Source: Desulfococcus sp. (GTDB lineage Bacteria > Desulfobacterota > Desulfobacteria > Desulfobacterales > Desulfosalsimonadaceae). From it: a DNA stretch of 7,474 nt. Every line of letters begins with the position of its first letter. Positions within the stretch are counted from its first letter, which is position 1. The stretch spans positions 1 through 7,474 of the forward strand of contig JAHECJ010000095.1 in NCBI GenBank assembly GCA_024641805.1, written 5' to 3'. A model generated the notes under the pieces. That model did not search any database, was not told where the DNA came from, and was given only the letters and a program-made list of their open reading frames with translations. Made by a program: the position numbers and the translations under genes. Below, piece after piece: positions 1 to 7,100 of this stretch.

Positions 1-389
1 CAGAACCCTGTTTTTATCTGCTTGACTTCCTTCCGGGCTCCTTCTGGGAAAACAACCGGTATAAACTTGTCTCTTTTTGAAAATTCGTCAGCAACCTGGT
101 CAACAACTTCACTGGCAGCGCTCCTGTCAACGGGCATCACTTTTATCAATTTAAATATCATGGACATGGGCCAGAACATCCACTCTTTCTTGATCATAGG
201 ACTTGTCTGAATTCGGTTTACAAACGAAAATCCAATACCAAACGGTGCGTCCATATTGGTGTTATGCGGAAACCCAATTAAAACATATTTATCCCCGATC
301 TCTTTAGGCACTATTTCGCATTTCCACCCAAGCATTTTAAAAAAAAGCATTCCGATTCCATATTTCATCCATGAAAATATATAATTCAT
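1..389 (-). CDS. Small PlsC-like lysophospholipid/1-acylglycerol-3-phosphate acyltransferase, 3' end cut by window
   Basis: An uninterrupted minus-strand reading frame gives 129 residues and runs off the left edge without a stop. It has the acyltransferase blocks in order: the HX4D catalytic motif as HNTNMD (His42, Asp47), a KKEW segment at 68-70 region, a block II-like MPVDRS at 85-90, and a block III-like FPEGARK at 114-120 where EGTR is usual. The spacing matches the short (about 190-200 residue) soluble-looking PlsC-related proteins typified by HTSNWD and PEGTRK, so perhaps 60-70 residues are missing. The expected role is transfer of an acyl chain to a lysophospholipid or related lipid at the inner membrane; the acceptor cannot be read from sequence. 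Met at 389 is preferred over Met at 395 because AAGGA (395-399) lies 5 bases before it and overlaps the earlier ATG. Family assignment is strong, substrate unknown. Confidence 0.85.
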   Translation of the reverse strand, partial: MNYIFSWMKYGIGMLFFKMLGWKCEIVPKEIGDKYVLIGFPHNTNMDAPFGIGFSFVNRIQTSPMIKKEWMFWPMSMIFKLIKVMPVDRSAASEVVDQVADEFSKRDKFIPVVFPEGARKEVKQIKTGF

Positions 390-394
390 ATTCA

Positions 395-399
395 TCCTT
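395..399 (-). promoter_or_regulatory. Shine-Dalgarno deciding the start of the PlsC-like gene
   Basis: Minus-strand AAGGA ends 5 bases before the ATG at 389. It overlaps the in-frame ATG at 395, which therefore cannot use it. This supports the shorter protein by two residues. Confidence 0.5.
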
Positions 400-410
400 A
401 AATTAAAATA

Positions 411-437
411 CGGGGATACCTATCGCCTTTTTCCCCG
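411..437 (-). repeat. GC-rich hairpin CGGGGA / TCCCCG just upstream of the PlsC-like start
   Basis: Six perfect pairs join 432-437 to 411-416 across a 15-base loop. The 3' arm ends 22 bases before the ATG at 389, and on the minus strand is followed by a mixed A/T stretch (TATTTTAATTT) then the Shine-Dalgarno. It resembles a weak attenuator, but the T tract is interrupted, so terminator activity is doubtful. Confidence 0.3.
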
Positions 438-438
438 C

Positions 439-471
439 TTTCAGAAAATCCCACGCTGCAGCACTCTGAAA
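439..471. repeat. Nested inverted repeats in the PlsC-like leader
   Basis: Arms TTTCAGA (439-445) and TCTGAAA (465-471) enclose a second perfect palindrome, GCTGCAGC (455-462). The nesting could give a stem-loop in the transcript or a two-part binding site. Function is not known. Confidence 0.3.
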
Positions 472-493
472 TATTTTCAAACTACAGCTAACT

Positions 494-520
494 TTTTGAT
501 ATCATATAAAAATATCAAAA
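494..520. repeat. 9-base inverted repeat TTTTGATAT / ATATCAAAA
   Basis: Arms at 494-502 and 512-520 match perfectly around a 9-base AT-only-but-one loop (503-511). The element is very AT-rich, so it may be a protein-binding dyad or a weak hairpin in the leader of the PlsC-like gene rather than a terminator. Confidence 0.35.
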
Positions 521-548
521 TTGGGCGACGCTCAGCAGAACGACACCC

Positions 549-560
549 ATACCATGGTAT
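549..560. repeat. Perfect 12-base palindrome ATACCATGGTAT, operator-like
   Basis: The 12 bases are identical on both strands. The element sits just downstream of the possible -10 box at 562-567, where a repressor would block initiation. No regulator family was recognised from the sequence, and a 12-base palindrome can arise by chance. Confidence 0.3.
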
Positions 561-561
561 A

Positions 562-589
562 AAGGTATTTGCAAATAATGAAATGTCAA
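562..589 (-). promoter_or_regulatory. Possible sigma70-like promoter for the PlsC-like gene
   Basis: On the minus strand a perfect TTGACA (584-589) is followed after 16 bases by TACCTT (562-567), which keeps the T, A and final T of the -10 consensus but not the middle bases. The predicted start point falls near 555, inside the palindrome at 549-560. The -35 is strong and the -10 weak; in AT-rich DNA a chance match is possible. Confidence 0.3.
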
Positions 590-652
590 TTACCGGATTT
601 TATAAAATGACGGGTAAAAGGCAGGTCGTTTTCATTCCGGGGGCAGAATCTA

Positions 653-1393
653 TCATCCCCGTCTTCGCAAAACGCTGGCGAAATTTTGGAATTCCAGGCG
701 GGAAGCGAAAATCTTTCGGATTTTTTCCGGGTCGTTCCAGATCCGGTCCGTGTCTTCATACAGTTCCTGCAGGCGATGTTCCAGCATCAGCCGTTTTTGC
801 TCAAATTCCGCTTCGCTCAGATCATCTGACACGTGGATCGGCTTTCCAAAACGGATAATCACGCGGGAAAACAGTTTCGGGATAATGAACTTGTCCCAGC
901 TGCCGAGGGCCCATTTTTTCTGGGCGGAAGTAATCGTCGGAACAATCGGCAGTCCGGTGACCTGGGCGATCCGGAGAAGGCCGGGCTTTACGACACCAAA
1001 CGGACCCTTGGGACCATCCACAATATGGCCGATGTTATAGCCGGAAAGCGCCAGTTCCTTGAGCTTATTCAGGGCTTCACGGCCACCGCGGGTGGATGAT
1101 CCCCGCACCGGTTCCCAGCCGAGAGTTTTAACGATATGGGCCATATATTCACCGTCCCGGCTCTGGCTGATCATAATCGCAATCGGTTTTCGTTTTGCGA
1201 AGAAAGTGATCCCCGGGAAAAATCGCTGATGCCATGAAACGAATATCAGCGTTTGTCCTGCATCAAGGATATCTCTTTCGTTTTCAGGGTTCACGATTCG
1301 CATTCGGTGGGTGAACGCAAACATTTTAACAATGATCAGTCCGACGAACGGCACCAGATACCGGTATAAAAAATATTTAAATTTTCGTTTCAT
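653..1393 (-). CDS. DUF374 lysophospholipid acyltransferase-like protein (possibly a lipid A late acyltransferase, LpxJ-type)
   Basis: The 246-residue product has the DUF374 hallmarks: a hydrophobic N-terminal segment (about residues 7-28), WHQR at 54-57, an ISQSRDGE block at 75-82, RGSSTRGG at 97-104 and DGPKGP at 126-131, the last standing where PlsC proteins have EGTR. The strict HX4D of PlsC is absent: His55 is followed at +5 by Pro60. The protein probably acts at the inner membrane on a lipid acceptor. From memory, DUF374 members in Helicobacter and relatives (LpxJ) add a secondary acyl chain to lipid A; whether this one does is inference. Start 1393 is chosen over the ATG at 1438 because AGGGGA lies 7 bases upstream and the hydrophobic segment begins right after a KRK cap. 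The C-terminal third (about 190-246) is charged and probably helical. Family confidence is high; substrate uncertain. Confidence 0.87.
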   Translation of the reverse strand: MKRKFKYFLYRYLVPFVGLIIVKMFAFTHRMRIVNPENERDILDAGQTLIFVSWHQRFFPGITFFAKRKPIAIMISQSRDGEYMAHIVKTLGWEPVRGSSTRGGREALNKLKELALSGYNIGHIVDGPKGPFGVVKPGLLRIAQVTGLPIVPTITSAQKKWALGSWDKFIIPKLFSRVIIRFGKPIHVSDDLSEAEFEQKRLMLEHRLQELYEDTDRIWNDPEKIRKIFASRLEFQNFASVLRRRG

Positions 1394-1400
1394 GACAATG

Positions 1401-1406
1401 TCCCCT
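1401..1406 (-). promoter_or_regulatory. Shine-Dalgarno deciding the start of the DUF374 gene
   Basis: Minus-strand AGGGGA lies 7 bases before the ATG at 1393. The alternative ATG at 1438 has no comparable site and would place this motif inside the coding sequence. Confidence 0.6.
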
Positions 1407-1407
1407 G

Positions 1408-1428
1408 ACAGTAATTTTATATCACTGT
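1408..1428 (-). repeat. Stem-loop (7-base stem, 7-base loop) abutting the DUF374 Shine-Dalgarno
   Basis: On the minus strand ACAGTGA (1422-1428) pairs with TTACTGT (1408-1414) with one G-U wobble, around the loop TATAAAA. Its 3' arm ends one base before the Shine-Dalgarno at 1401-1406, so folding or protein binding here could alter ribosome access. The outer five pairs are perfect at the DNA level, so an operator is the alternative reading. Confidence 0.35.
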
Positions 1429-1454
1429 AAAAAAACAAGCACTTAACTCTATTT

Positions 1455-1472
1455 CAGGAACTTTGGCTCCCG
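1455..1472 (-). repeat. Small hairpin in the DUF374 leader
   Basis: Minus-strand CGGGAGC (1466-1472) pairs with GTTCCTG (1455-1461) around the tetraloop CAAA, with two G-U wobbles. The pairing works only in the minus-strand transcript, because the plus strand would have A-C mismatches. No U tract follows, so it is not a terminator. Confidence 0.25.
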
Positions 1473-1501
1473 GAATCATTCAATTTCAATATTTTTTATT
1501 A

Positions 1502-1530
1502 ACCATACCCTATAATTCAAAACTTCTCAA
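1502..1530 (-). promoter_or_regulatory. Possible sigma70-like promoter for the DUF374 gene
   Basis: Minus-strand TTGAGA (1525-1530, five of six consensus bases) is followed after 17 bases by TATGGT (1502-1507, four of six). The predicted start near 1495 would give a leader of about 100 bases containing both hairpins at 1455-1472 and 1408-1428. Spacing is ideal, but the region is AT-rich, so the match is only suggestive. Confidence 0.35.
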
Positions 1531-1690
1531 AAAAATACCGGCTCAAAATTCAAATTCAGACTTTTTCCGATCACCACCCATAGATTTTGATTTAATATCA
1601 TTATGTTGTCCGGCTTCACGACTACCTGGAAATTTTCAGGCCATTGCCGGCGGGAAACCGCAATTGAGATCCCCGCTCAGCAATCCGTCA

Positions 1691-2650
1691 TCAGACAACC
1701 CAGACCGTAAATTTTTTTCCACCATAAACCACCTTATGGCCGACCCGGCCCATGAAGAACGCATCCACTTTTGAAAGGCCCCTTCGCCCGACGACAATTG
1801 TGCCGTATCCGCCGGCTTCTGCTTCCCTGACAATGGCTTCGGATCGGCTGTATACACCAGAAATTATTTTTTCAGATATTTTTTCAGGTTCAAACCCGCA
1901 TGCCGCAAGCTTGTCTTTTATAACTTGAAACAGTCGCACCACTTCTGATTTAAAGGTTTCAATGCATTTGTCAGGCACATTATCAGACATTTCCAGTTCC
2001 GGCTCAGTAATCCCGGAAAGGTCAAAATTCACTGCCCCCAGACCCAAAATGGCATGGAAAATACAAATCTCATACCCTCGGCCGCCCAAAAACGAGGCAA
2101 CAAATTCAACCGCTTTCATCGAAGCCGGCGAGCCGTCCACGGCCAGTAAGATTCTCCTGACGGCAGATGCCTGCCCCACAAAGATAGTCGGGATAAATGA
2201 GATAGATTGCAGTAGCTTGACCGCAACGCTGCCAAGGATGATGCTTTGCAGTGCCATGGCGGTCCCCCGCCGGCTCATAACCACCGCGCTGTATCCGTTT
2301 CTTGCTTCACGGATGATGTCCCGGGCGACCCCCTCTTCCAGGGGATGAAATTTGATCTCAATGGACTGTTCCGAAAACCCGCCCATGATCAAAATTTTTT
2401 TTGTTTGTTCCAGATACGCCCTTATTTTTCGCTGCTGCTCCATTTCCTGATTTTGCAATTGATGCATAGCGTTATCGCAGGCTGGATTTTTCTTTAACCC
2501 CCGATATTCTTCCGGTATGCCGACAAAGACGTGAAACAGAACAATCCGTATATCCTCACCAACGGGTATAAAATCCTTTACGTAGTTCACCGTTTGCATG
2601 GATCGTTCGGAACCGTCCACCAATATCAGTATCATTTTTTGAAGCGTCAT
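1691..2650 (-). CDS. Tandem-domain universal stress protein (UspA family)
   Basis: The 319-residue protein has two UspA domains, about residues 5-160 and 165-319, each starting with a beta strand ending in VDGS (Asp12, Asp172; the conserved acidic residue near the adenine in ATP-binding members). The nucleotide-loop motif, usually G-x2-G-x9-G-S/T, is altered in both halves: domain 1 has S126-R-R-G129, ten residues, then G140-S141; domain 2 has G288-R-R-G291, nine residues, then G301-R302. Such cytoplasmic proteins modulate survival under stress by poorly defined means; here nucleotide binding may be weak or lost. ATG at 2650 is supported by GGAGG 7 bases upstream. The gene starts 68 bases after the outer-membrane channel stop with no clear terminator between, so read-through from the pump operon is possible. 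Family identity is very secure; the physiological role is not readable. Confidence 0.93.
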   Translation of the reverse strand: MTLQKMILILVDGSERSMQTVNYVKDFIPVGEDIRIVLFHVFVGIPEEYRGLKKNPACDNAMHQLQNQEMEQQRKIRAYLEQTKKILIMGGFSEQSIEIKFHPLEEGVARDIIREARNGYSAVVMSRRGTAMALQSIILGSVAVKLLQSISFIPTIFVGQASAVRRILLAVDGSPASMKAVEFVASFLGGRGYEICIFHAILGLGAVNFDLSGITEPELEMSDNVPDKCIETFKSEVVRLFQVIKDKLAACGFEPEKISEKIISGVYSRSEAIVREAEAGGYGTIVVGRRGLSKVDAFFMGRVGHKVVYGGKKFTVWVV

Positions 2651-2666
2651 CCCCCCACCTCCAAAT

Positions 2667-2701
2667 TAGAATGGATCAAGCCGCATTGTAGAAATGATCA
2701 A
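2667..2701. repeat. Near-identical 13-base direct repeat with 22-base period upstream of the stress-protein gene
   Basis: On the minus strand TTGATCATTTCTA (2689-2701) and TTGATCCATTCTA (2667-2679) match at 11 of 13 positions. Their starts are 22 bases apart, about two helical turns, so both copies would face the same side of the DNA. Both lie in the 68-base spacer before the Shine-Dalgarno of the stress-protein gene. They may bind a regulator or be chance. Confidence 0.35.
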
Positions 2702-2718
2702 AGCGCATCCTGCTGAAC

Positions 2719-4131
2719 TTATTCACTTCCCCCTCCCAATACCGCGTAAAGCCGCACCTGGTTGGTCAGTTTTTCCAACCGGAGAGCGGTGAGAACCCGC
2801 TGCTGCGTATAAAGGGACCGCTGCGCATCCAGAACGCCCAGATAGCTGTCAATCCCCTTTTGATAACGTTTATCCGCGAGACGATACGTTTCCTCAACGG
2901 CATCAGTCAGAGACTGCTGGGCGGATATCTGCTGGTCCACCATGCCTTGAACCGCCAACGCATCAGCCACTTCCCTGAAGGCCACCTGAATGGTTTTTTC
3001 ATACTGGGTAATGGCAATTTCCTGTTGCGCTTTACTGACATTGTACGCAGCCCAGGTACGTGCATCGAAAATCGGCACGGCGATTTGCGGGGCGAAGTTC
3101 CACGTGCCTGACCCGGAGCCGAAAAGCCCGGACAGCTCGTCGCTGGCTGTCCCGATTGAGGTGGTCAAAGAAATTCGGGGAAAAAAGGCGGAGCGTGCCG
3201 CGCCGATAAAGGCATACGCCCCCTTCAGCTGATGTTCCGCCGCCATAATATCCGGCCGGTTCAAAAGCGACGCCGAAGACAGGCCTGCAAAAATTTCTTC
3301 GGGCGGCTCAATGCTTGTCAGGCCATTCGGCAGGAGATCCCCTGGCACGATGGCACCGGCCAGGAGATTTATCTCATTGTGATCCAGGGCCGCCAATTGC
3401 GTGAAACGGGCCAGGTCTCTGCGAGCGGTTTCTACCTGGGATTGCGCCTGGCGCAGGTCCAGTTCATTGGCGACGCCGGCTTTAACCTGTCTCTGGATTA
3501 AATTATAAGATTCCTGTTGCGCTTCAAGGGTGGAGCGGGCAAGTGTAAGATTTTCCTGGTCTGCAGCAAACGACAGATACGCTCTGGCCACCTCAAATAT
3601 CAGGGTAATCTGTGCGCTGCGACGGGCTTCATCTGTGGCCAGGTATTCTTCCAGTGCCTGGTCTTTTATGCTGCGGATGCGGCCGAAAAAATCGATCTCC
3701 CAGGCAGCGATACCCAGACCGACACTGTATTGCTTGACGGTTCTCGGGTCTCCTGGGCTGATGAGATCGGATGAAAGGCGTTGTTTGTCTCCCGCTCCCA
3801 CCACATCGACTGTCGGTAATAGCTGAGCCCGTTGAATACCGTACAGGGCGCGCGCCTTTTCCACATTTAAGGTTGCAAGCCGCAGATCCCGGTTGTTTTC
3901 CAGGGCTAAATCAATAATTTTCTGTAGTTGTTTGTCCACGAAAAACGCCTGACGGGGGAGTTCCTGGACAGTGAGCGCTCCTGGAATGGCTTTTGTGTCA
4001 TTGCAGGCCTCGCCCTGTGGCAACTCATCCGGGATCGGCGCCAATGGCTGAGAGTATTTGGGGGCCATCGTGCAGCCGCCGATAATGAAAATAAATCCGG
4101 CCAGCAAAAGCATTATTAACCGTTTATTCAT
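2719..4131 (-). CDS. OprM/TolC-type outer-membrane efflux lipoprotein of the RND pump
   Basis: This 470-residue protein would form the trimeric outer-membrane and periplasmic duct through which the RND pump discharges substrates. A type II signal peptide (KR, hydrophobic 5-17) ends in the lipobox IGGC, with Cys20 the lipidation site; Thr21 at +2 fits outer-membrane sorting. Two OEP repeats follow. Family marks include WEIDFFGRIRS at 144-154, the LDLRQAQ segment at 224-230, LLNRPDIMAAE at 289-299 and the RYQKGIDSYLGVLDAQRSLY block at 422-441, all close to OprM. The length is normal and the frame is intact. The ATG at 4131 lies inside the permease's last codons (ATGAATAA, 8-base overlap) with GGAGGA 7 bases upstream, indicating translational coupling. 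Substrate range is set mainly by the permease. NodT-family siblings are alternatives at subfamily level only. Confidence 0.95.
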   Translation of the reverse strand: MNKRLIMLLLAGFIFIIGGCTMAPKYSQPLAPIPDELPQGEACNDTKAIPGALTVQELPRQAFFVDKQLQKIIDLALENNRDLRLATLNVEKARALYGIQRAQLLPTVDVVGAGDKQRLSSDLISPGDPRTVKQYSVGLGIAAWEIDFFGRIRSIKDQALEEYLATDEARRSAQITLIFEVARAYLSFAADQENLTLARSTLEAQQESYNLIQRQVKAGVANELDLRQAQSQVETARRDLARFTQLAALDHNEINLLAGAIVPGDLLPNGLTSIEPPEEIFAGLSSASLLNRPDIMAAEHQLKGAYAFIGAARSAFFPRISLTTSIGTASDELSGLFGSGSGTWNFAPQIAVPIFDARTWAAYNVSKAQQEIAITQYEKTIQVAFREVADALAVQGMVDQQISAQQSLTDAVEETYRLADKRYQKGIDSYLGVLDAQRSLYTQQRVLTALRLEKLTNQVRLYAVLGGGSE

Positions 4132-7100
4132 GAGTATGTCCTCCGGTCATATTTTTCTCAGTCTGGCTGATCGTTTTGCGCTTTCGATGTTTTCCCAATG
4201 CCTTATAGATCATCACATAAAAGAGCGGAGCAAAGACGGTTACCAGAAAAGTCGAGGTCACCGTCCCGCCGAGCACACCTGTACCGATGGCCCTTTGTGC
4301 GCCCGAACCGGCCCCGGTGGCGATGGCCAGCGGCAGGACCCCGAAACCAAAAGCCAGCGAGGTCATGATGATCGGCCGGAGCCTTAGTTTTGACGCTTCC
4401 AGCGTCGCCTCGATCAAATCCGCCCCCTCGTCGACCCGGGCCTTGGCGAACTGGACGATCAGGATGGCGTTCTTGGTGGTCAAGCCCAGAGTAATCAAAA
4501 GACCAATCTGGAAATAAACATCGTTGGGCATGTCGCGCATGCTGGAGGCGATGACCCCGCCAATGGCCCCAAGGGGAAGCGTCAGCAGGATCGCGATGGG
4601 AATGGGCCAGCTCTCATAGAGGGCCGCCAGGCAAAGAAAAATAACAAAAACTGAAAACGCATATAGCAAGGGGGCCTGGGAGCCTCCCTGTCGCTCCTGA
4701 TAGGAAAGCCCGTTCCAGTCATAGCTGATCCCTTTCGGCAGTTTGGCAATGATCTCTTCCATAGCGGCCATGGCCTCCCCGGAACTCCTTCCCGGGGCCG
4801 GTTCGCCCCAGATGTTGATCGACGAAAAGGCGTTAAAACGTTCCAGCTTGGGAGAACCCATAGCCCAGCGGCCTGAGGCAAAGGAAGAAAAAGGAACCAT
4901 TTTACCAACGCTGTTACGCACATAGAGCTTTTCCAGATCCTGAGGCAGCATGCGATAGGGGGCATCCGCCTGGGCATAGACCTTTTTGACCCGGCCGGCC
5001 TGAATAAAGTCATTGACATAGGCGCTGCCGAATGCCGCGGCAATTGTGTTATGAATGGAATCGATGGATAGCCCCAGGGCACCGGCCTTGTCCCAGTCCA
5101 CGTCGATGTGGTATTCGGCCACATCATTCATGCCATTAGGCCTGACCCTGACAAGACGCGGGTCCTGCATGGCCATACCGAGGAGCTGGTTGCGGGCCGC
5201 CATCAATTTATCGTGACCCAGGCCGCCGCGGTCCTGTAATTGCAGATCAAACCCGGTGGCCATCCCCAGCTCGATGACCGGCGGCGGCGGGAAAGCGAAT
5301 ACCATGCCTTCTTTCATCTTAGAGAATTCATCCATGGCCCGGCTGGCGATCGCCTTGACTTTCAGGTCCGGCCGCTGGCGAAGTTTCCAATCCCTGAGTT
5401 TGGCAAATCCTAAGGCCATATTCTGTCCCTCGCCGCCAAAACTCCTACCGGAGACTGTAATGATGGATTCAACCCCCTCTTTCTCTTGCTCGAGAAAATA
5501 CGCCCTCACTTTTGTCATAACTGCCTCGGTTTGCTCCAGCGTTGCGCCAGATGGCAGCATGCCCATGACCAGCAGAATCCCCTGATCTTCATCGGGAATA
5601 TAGGAGGTGGGCATACGCTGGAACAGATACCCCAGCGCCCCCACGATCACTACGAAAATGAACAGGTAGCGCAGTTTTTTGGCCAGCACCTGACCGACCA
5701 CCCGGACATACAAATCCCGGGCGCGAAAGAACACGCGGTCGAACCAGCGAAAAAACGGGCGCAGGAACCAGACTGCGCCATCGGCCGGCTCATGCCCTGC
5801 GGCCACGGGTTTTAGAAAAGTAGCGCACAGCACCGGGGTCAGGATCAAGGCCACCACCACGGAAAGGAGCATGGACGAAATAACCGTCACGGAAAACTGG
5901 CGATAAATGATTCCGGTAGAACCCGGGAAGAAGGCCATGGGGCCGAAAACTGCCGACAGCACCAGGCCGATGCCGATCAACGCGCTGGTGATCTGATCCA
6001 TGGACTTGGCCGTGGCCTCCCGAGGCGGAAGGCCTTCTTCTGCCATGATCCGCTCCACATTCTCCACCACCACGATGGCGTCATCCACCAGAAGGCCGAT
6101 GGCCAGCACCATGGCAAACATGGTCAGCATATTAATGGAAAATCCGAACAATCCCAGTACTCCGAAGGTCCCGAGCAGCACCACCGGCACCGCAATGGTG
6201 GGAATCAGGGTTGCCCGGAAGGTTCCCATAAAGAGATACATGACCAAAAAGACCAGCAGAACCGCCTCGAACAGGGTCTTAACCACCTCATCAATTGCCA
6301 CCTTGGTAAAAGGAGTGGTGTCATAGGGGTAAATCACCTTCATACCGTGCGGAAAATACCGGCTCATCTCCTCCAACTTCTTTTTGACAGCATTAGCCGT
6401 ATCCAGGGCATTGGCGCCGGAGGCCTGTCGAATGGCCATGGCGGCGGCAGGTTTGCCATTGTATTTGACGAAGTTATCGTCACGTTCCATCCCGAGTTCC
6501 GTACGGCCGATATCCTTGATGCAGATCACCGAGCCATCCGGATTGGTGCGGATGGGTATGGAATCGAACTCCTCCGGCGTCTGGAGCAGATGCTGCACAA
6601 TAATGGCTGCGTTCAGCCGTTGCCCCTTCACGGCAGGAGCACCGCCTAATTGACCGGCGGAGACTTCTACATTGTAAGCCCTGAGGGCCATAATAACATC
6701 TTCCATGGTCAAGCTGTAACTGGTCAGTTTGTCAGGATTGACCCAGACCCGCATGGCATACTGGGAGCCGAAACTCTGTACCTCGCCGACCCCCGGTACT
6801 CTGGAAAGAATTTTCTCCAGGTTGGATTGGGCGTAATCCTGTAAATCATTATCGTCCAGACTGCCGTCTTCCGAGGTCAAGCCGACGATCATCAGATAGT
6901 TCCGGGTAGATTTGCTGACCTTAACGCCGGAGCGCTGCACCACATCCGGCAGACTGGCCATGGCAAGCTGGAGCTTATTCTGCACTTTGGACCAGGCAAT
7001 ATCCGGGTCGGTTCCCGGGGCAAACGTCAGCTCCACCCGGGAGGCTCCGGATGAAGAACTGGTGCCGGAGAGATATAGCATATCGTCCAGCCCGGTCATC

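Larger units (their letters stand above)
390..652 (-). other. Intergenic spacer / probable 5' leader of the PlsC-like gene, rich in inverted repeats
   Basis: This 263-base AT-rich stretch lies between the DUF374 stop and the PlsC-like start and holds no credible gene. It contains five dyad elements listed separately or in findings (590-617, 549-560, 494-520, 439-471, 411-437) and a possible promoter at 562-589. If that promoter is real the mRNA leader would be about 165 bases, long enough for structure-based control. No match to a riboswitch class was recognised. Confidence 0.4.
1394..1690 (-). other. Intergenic spacer between stress-protein and DUF374 genes
   Basis: The 297-base spacer is AT-rich in its middle and holds no credible gene. 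Besides the possible promoter and two leader hairpins, it contains a near-palindrome at 1625-1640 (CCTGGAAATTTTCAGG, one wobble). A GC-rich partial hairpin near 1644-1663 lies about 30 bases past the stress-protein stop, but lacks a T run, so no convincing terminator closes that gene. Confidence 0.4.

Noticed and set aside
638..661. Hairpin CGGGG/CCCCG spanning the DUF374 stop codon
   Set aside because: Only five pairs with a 14-base loop and no T tract afterwards, so not supported as a terminator.
496..858. Plus-strand open frame of 120 codons
   Set aside because: It lies largely antisense to the DUF374 gene, its product is low in recognisable structure and basic, and no convincing ribosome-binding site precedes it.
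1527..1601. Minus-strand 24-residue open frame (starts MILNQN) in the spacer
   Set aside because: No Shine-Dalgarno at the right distance, no recognisable features, and it overlaps the possible promoter of the DUF374 gene.
1625..1640. Near-palindrome CCTGGAAATTTTCAGG in the spacer after the stress-protein gene
   Set aside because: It has no loop, no T run and no adjacent promoter box, so neither a terminator nor an operator role can be supported; noted only within the spacer entry.
1463..1774. Plus-strand open frame of 103 codons across the spacer and the stress-protein 3' end
   Set aside because: It is antisense to the stress-protein end, has no motif, and composition follows the AT-rich spacer rather than coding DNA.
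2663..2668. TCTAAT -10-like box upstream of the stress-protein gene
   Set aside because: It lies so close to the start codon that transcription would begin in or after the Shine-Dalgarno, and the -35 match at 17 bases (TTCTAC) is poor.
4582..5127. Minus-strand 181-codon open frame inside the permease gene
   Set aside because: It is an alternative-frame shadow of the permease; the real frame has unbroken, family-typical sequence throughout.
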